A stretch of DNA of 64,000 bases from NCBI RefSeq assembly GCF_042242105.1, contig NC_092018.1:28645667-28709666 (forward strand), in the 5' to 3' direction. The notes under the pieces are model-generated. The model made no database searches, was not told where the DNA came from, and worked only from the letters and a program-made list of their open reading frames with translations. The DNA is from Pempheris klunzingeri (Eukaryota; Chordata; Actinopteri; Acropomatiformes; Pempheridae). How positions within the stretch are numbered: position 1 is the stretch's first letter; each line of letters starts with the position of its first letter. A program made the position numbers and the translations under genes. This document shows, piece after piece, positions 59,117-64,000 of this stretch.

Positions 59117-59470
59117 CATTTTTAAATACACTTTGAAGTACAAAAACAGGAACAAGCACGCTAAATACAAATGCAACCTAAATATGTCAGCGTACTTTTT
59201 TTTTGTTGCATTTTTGTTTTTCTGAAGAGGCCTCTCTGCTGGAAACCTCGACCACAGCAGCATCACAATTACAACATTTTTACAAGATAGAAAAAAAAAA
59301 AAATCCCTCAAACAGCTCATTCTCACATTTGTCAGTCTCAGTGCTCGGGAGAGTTTCACGGTCTGGAATGATTGGGTCTACGGAGCACATGAATAATGGG
59401 GCTGATGGATTGAGACCAGCTGATTGAGGAACAGAGGAAAGGTCAGGAGGACCCGCGGCGGTCGGCCTCG

Positions 59471-61374
59471 CTAGATAATACCAAGCTGTTTTTTCAGCCT
59501 CCTTAGCTGCTCCATGCTGATGTTGTTGCCGCCGCACACCACGATGACCACCGGGCCCAGGCGCTGTGCCAGCTTGCCCTCGTCCTGCAGCCTTTTGATA
59601 ATGCCACTGTACACAGCTGCCAGAGCGGCACCACACGCAGGTTCCACCAGGACCTTCTCATCATCTGCAGAGAGGAGACGCCAGGAGGGGTCAGTCTCAC
59701 ACCTGATTTATTTTGGTTTTGGCACTGTTGTGCATCTGTCCAGGTGCAGGTCGGACTCACCTACAAAGCGTTCCACAGCTTTTACAGCCTCCTGATCCGT
59801 GACTACCTCTGACAACACTGTGTGCTCGTGCACCAGCTTAAGAGTCTGTGCGGACACCCTCGTCAGGCCCAGTGTGGTTGCAACACTAGAGAGAAAGAAA
59901 GGTCAGCGTTCACCACAAAAAGAGGAGCCTTGTGAGAAAAACGTGGCGTCGCCTTATTGTTTGGTTATGATTAGGTTTTGTACCTGGTAATTTCAGGTAA
60001 AGTGACCAGCTCCCCAGCCTTCATTGCTGCACTGAGGCTGTGTGCTCCCATGGTTTCCATGGCTACAATGGGCACGTCAGCCCAGTCGGCGCGACGCAGT
60101 CCCTCCACCACACCGTTCAGCAGACCCCCGCCTCCCACCGACAGCACTATCGCTCCCGGCTTCTCCCTCAGGTCTCGCTCCAGCTCCTTCACCAGAGATG
60201 TGTGGCCTTCCCTGCACACACAAACACCACCGTCTGTTTCCTGGAGATTCAACACCAGCTTCACCAAGAAGAAAACTCAGACTTTCATGTGATTTATGGC
60301 TGTGTTTTACCACCTTGACTGTGACGTGCAACGTGTAAATGAATTATCTGACAACCCTCGAAGTTAGCACTCACTGTGATAAGATAACGTGTGTCTGACA
60401 TAACGCCTCGTCTTCCCTCTGCAACCGATGCATGCTCCAGCGTGAATGACATTTCACGATAAGACAGGTGCTACTATCAGTCATTTGCACACTTTACAGT
60501 TCAATTTCCTTTAGAGCCGAGAGGAATCTGTCTAATCGGTTCTCCCTCTCTGTCTCCTGATGACAGGTAGATTACTGTGCACGGTATGTATGATGTGAGT
60601 GCTGTGGCAATGCCTGACGGAGACTCAGTCCTACCAGATGAGAGGATCATCAAAGGGTGAGATGAAGATCCAGCCGGGGTTGTTTGCCACAAGCTGCTGT
60701 CCGTATTCAATGCTTTCATTTAGAGCCTGAAAAAGATCAGACAGAACTTCATTTAAGATGACAAATTAAAATAGTTTCAAGTTTTCTGCATTTATCCATT
60801 CATCTATTAAACCATGTAAATGGTCCTAATGTGGGAAACAACACACCTTGCCGTGGATAACCACAGTTGCACCCTCGTCCTTCAGCCTCTCCACTGTTGG
60901 GTTTGGTGTAACACTTGGAACTACTATGGTTGCAGGCACTCCGAGCTGACGGGCAGAATAAGCTGCTGCCATCCCCGCATTTCCTCCTGTTGGGTACCAA
61001 AAGCATCAAAGGTCACAAACTCGTACCGTCACACCACTGAGGCAGAGCCAAGCCTAAACTGGACTGTTTTAGTATCTGTGCTCACCTGAACAGCAGACAA
61101 ACCGCTCACATCCTCGCTCGGCCCACTACAAGGAAAGTAGAGGCACATTGTCAGCGGCGCTCAAACCAGAGCTGAAACTCTCAAACTGGTCCTTTAACCA
61201 CATCACAGGAGAATCACTCACAGTTTTGCAGAGGTGGCCGATGCCCCGGATCTTAAAGGATCCTGTGGGCTGAGAAGAGTCCAGCTTTAGGTAAACAGAG
61301 GTCCCTGCTACTTTAGTCAGGGCAAGGCTCTGCCTCACTGGAGTGGCCACATGGAGAGGCTGCTGGGTCTTCAT
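59471..61374 (-). CDS. sds: L-serine dehydratase / L-threonine deaminase (7 coding exons)
   Basis: This cytosolic pyridoxal-phosphate enzyme converts L-serine to pyruvate and ammonia (and L-threonine to 2-oxobutyrate), feeding gluconeogenesis. Minus-strand exons in order: 61374-61222, 61125-61086, 60986-60847, 60726-60635, 60211-59984, 59885-59761, 59664-59471. The frame closes at 323 residues; human SDS has 328. The PLP lysine is K41 in SGSFK-type context (TGSFKIRGIG), the phosphate loop is SVGGGGLLNGV, and the conserved VEPACGAALAAVYSG and VIVVCGGNNIS follow. Start region and overall resemblance favour sds over the paralogue sdsl, although loop residue 65 is Gly as in SDSL. The ATG sits four bases inside an exon preceded by an ag acceptor (61380-61379), so a non-coding 5' exon is expected upstream. 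The gene is convergent with hectd4. Confidence 0.92.
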
Positions 61375-61380
61375 CTCACT

Positions 61381-64000
61381 GTGGAACAAAGAAGCAGACA
61401 GAAGTGTCACATAATTCAATTCTCCCTTCAAAAATTGACCCCCTCCCCCCCCACTATTCTAACAGATATTATATTATATTAATATTCTGTCTGCTCTGGG
61501 TTACCAGTCTCAGGTGGGTGGCAGGACAACAAGCTGTGCTGGATGTTGATGATCCCAAACTTCTTGATCCTGTGCCTCTGGACACCATATATACCTCCAT
61601 GTGTTGTGGGCTTGGCAGGGGAGGCCCACTGACAGACCAATCAGCGTTGGGCTCGTTGGCGACCGTGAGCGTGAAGAAGAAGAAGAAGAAGAAGAAGAAG
61701 GAGAAGAAGGAGCAGCAGGCTGAGGATGAATGAAATCGCTCCCACTGAGCTTCCTTGGACACAAACAACATTTCCAGGATGGTGAACTGTAAAGTGGGAT
61801 GTTCTCTCACTGTGCACTGGGGGTGACTGGGGGGGGACATCAGCAATAAATGAGAAAAAAAAAAAGTCTTTCCATCTCATGCTGTCATAATTAAGATCAT
61901 AATTAAGATCAATCAAATCTGCACGACCGAAAGCTCCTAAAACCAAACCATCATTCCATCATTTCCCCCTCTTCTCCTCCTTTGTGACCTCCGTGACATT
62001 CTGACACGCTGTCCTCGCTGGTTTCCCTCTAAAGGACTTGTTCCGCCGCCTTTACCAAAAGAGTCGCTACTATTTTAGCCCCGATGTCCAACTACCAAAA
62101 GCGGGTCTGCGCACAGCCTCAGACCTGAATGATCCGGCGGTGGGAGCTGCTGTCTGAGGACGAGTAAAGTGTTTTAAGACGAGCTTTAATTACTGCCTGC
62201 ATTTGGAGAGGTCCTGTTTATTATTCCTCTCTGCTGCACGAGAAAAATACAGTGTTGTTGATAATAAATGTAGTTTTGTCCTCCATGCTTTTATTAGTAA
62301 TAGAGTATCTGAAGCTTTTACTACTCCCACCACTGAATGTGGGTCAGTCTGACAGGTGAGGCTGCTCATTCTGTCAGGTAGGGGAAAAAGCAATCAGCAC
62401 TACATCAGATGAGCTGCCTTCATCTGGAGCACATTAATATGGTAACTGGGCTTCACTCCCTCAGCAGCCGTCTAGTCTGCGACCAATCAGAGCAATTTTA
62501 CACCTCATTCACACCTTCATAGACTGATGTCAGGGGCCACTACTGCAAGGTGCCAACCTGCTAGTCAGGGGCAGCTCATCGTGTACACACACACACACAG
62601 TAGGTGCAGCCTCGGGCTCATTATCTTGTCTAAAGGCACTTGGGATCGATTCTGATCAGTGGACGACCCTCAGCCCTTTAACACATGACTCGTCCTCTTT
62701 ACTGAACCTTGTGCAACTCACAGCGTCAGCACTGCAGAGAGCACTTGGATGGCTGGAACACTTTTCATCCCAGCACCTATAATTTACCTGAGTGTGTGTG
62801 TTTGAGCGTTCACATGTTTTACACAAAGTGTCCGAAGTTGAAGCTTTGTGTCAACTTGTGAAAAAGTTTTTTGTCTTGTAACACGGACCTCATTTACTGA
62901 TGATAGAGGGAGTTATGTAGTTACCACCAGCCCCACTAACAGGGTAAATAAGAGCAGAAGAGAACAATTAAAAATTCAAACCACACCACAAAATATGCAT
63001 CTGAAGAAGTTTGCTGCACACGTGTGGACACTTGAACATCTTCCTGTGGTTTGCCAAGAACAAAAAGAACTCACTGCTGACCTTTAAATCACTTTGAGAC
63101 TATAATCCACAACAAGGAACTGTTGATGATACTTTAGAGGGACTTTTCTTCCAGACCACATGCACTAGATCAATAACAGTGTCACTGTGTTTGTATTTGG
63201 TGCTTTTAAACGTTCAGTTGTGTAATTTCTTGCAGTATCTGCTCAGTGCCACAGGGCAGACAGAGTATTCCACAGGCAGACTTTACTGTCGGACCCTCGC
63301 TCACGTCATCTGAGGCAGATTTTAGTGCATGTGCAGAAACACCATTAGCTTTTTTTTTTCTCTGGTCTCTAATCTTATACAAGTTACTTGTACTTGTATT
63401 AGATTAGACTCAAACGTCAGCAGTATTAGAACAAATCAAAATACGGACTTGGTGCAAAAAATACCATACTGTCTTAAATGAGTGCAATAAAAAGTATAAA
63501 TCTGTAAAATAATAAGAAAATAAAGGTACAATACAAGGCAGAATACTAACAAATGTAGAAAATTTGTAGACAAATAACAAAATACAACAGAATAATTAAA
63601 AGCATTTTCCTATATTTTAATTTATTATTTCTGTATATATTTACTTATATATCAAATATATATTCATACACATTTTTTTATTTTTACATCTGAACATTCT
63701 CTAATATGTTTACTTGCGTTTGATTTTTCTTTTTTGTGGCACTCCTATGACTCCATATCCTACTCTGTCAGGGGTTGTTACACCATCTGCTGGTGAACAA
63801 CTGTACACACAAAGTATATACGTAGTCTATACATCATGTCTTTTTGTTTATTTCTGTAAAACCATTCTGCAGTCTCAGTCTTAATTAAGGGCCATTGTTA
63901 TTTATTGATACATATCTGAAGTTACCACTGAGGATAAATGCTGCAAGTAAACTGAACCAAAAAAATAAAATGTTGTACCTGCAGGGTGGGCAGTGTAGAG
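61381..64000. other. sds upstream flank, no further gene recognised
   Basis: The region should contain the sds 5' non-coding exon and promoter, but neither could be pinned down. Visible are a C run at about 61439-61450, the GAA repeat, a direct repeat of ataattaagatc near 61889-61912, a short CA tract near 62584-62600 and AT-rich sequence after 63400. Short open frames such as 62848-63087 show no family resemblance. Confidence 0.55.
61672..61710. repeat. GAA/AAG trinucleotide (polypurine) repeat upstream of sds
   Basis: The plus strand shows about ten AAG units with late interruptions. On the minus strand this is a CTT tract lying 300 bp upstream of the sds start codon. It produces spurious poly-Lys and poly-Ser open frames. 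Confidence 0.9.

Noticed and set aside
61469..61846. Minus-strand frames with poly-Ser, poly-Leu or poly-Phe tracts
   Set aside because: They are translations of the GAA/CTT repeat in three frames.
63757..63811. Imperfect palindrome around caccatctgctggtg
   Set aside because: It could be a SINE tail or a CTCF-like site, but neither could be supported from the surrounding sequence.

Overview
The window is nuclear DNA of a ray-finned fish. Genes are broken into many short exons with GT-AG introns, introns are compact (often 75-150 bp, as in spiny-rayed teleosts), CA and other microsatellites are scattered about, and one intron holds a decayed Tc1/mariner element. Nothing here is bacterial, viral or CRISPR-like. 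Species cannot be named from the sequence alone. All exon models below were made by eye from splice signals, frame continuity and family resemblance. No transcript was available.

Layout. (1) 1-4166: flank or 5' non-coding part of rph3a with no recognised gene. (2) 4183-10204, plus strand: rph3a, rabphilin-3A, in 16 coding exons (603 residues), with a Rab-binding zinc finger and two C2 domains; its 3' region runs to about 12.1 kb. (3) 12830-18968, plus strand: pla2g3, a group III (bee-venom type) secreted phospholipase A2, in 7 coding exons (712 residues), with a poly(A) signal at 19671. (4) About 20.2-57.3 kb, plus strand: hectd4, a giant HECT E3 ubiquitin ligase in about 76 coding exons (about 4,450 residues). 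It starts in a GC-rich promoter with ZNF143/YY1-like sites and ends with a complete HECT domain and a 2.2 kb 3' UTR. (5) 59471-61374, minus strand: sds, a pyridoxal-phosphate L-serine/threonine dehydratase in 7 coding exons (323 residues), convergent with hectd4. (6) 61.4-64 kb: sds upstream flank, with simple repeats and no recognised gene.

These genes do not form a pathway. They are neighbours by inheritance. RPH3A, HECTD4 and SDS all lie on human 12q24.13, while PLA2G3 lies on human 22q12, so finding pla2g3 between rph3a and hectd4 agrees with the old linkage of human 12q24 and 22q segments.

Points most worth a second look are a frame-preserving, stop-free mini-intron near the HECT end of hectd4 that could be retained or spliced two ways; four GC-AG introns; SPRY-like, CUB-like and propeller-like modules in hectd4; an SDSL-type glycine in the sds active-site loop; a long basic linker exon and a stop-generating weak donor in pla2g3; and the Tc1 relic in hectd4 intron 45.
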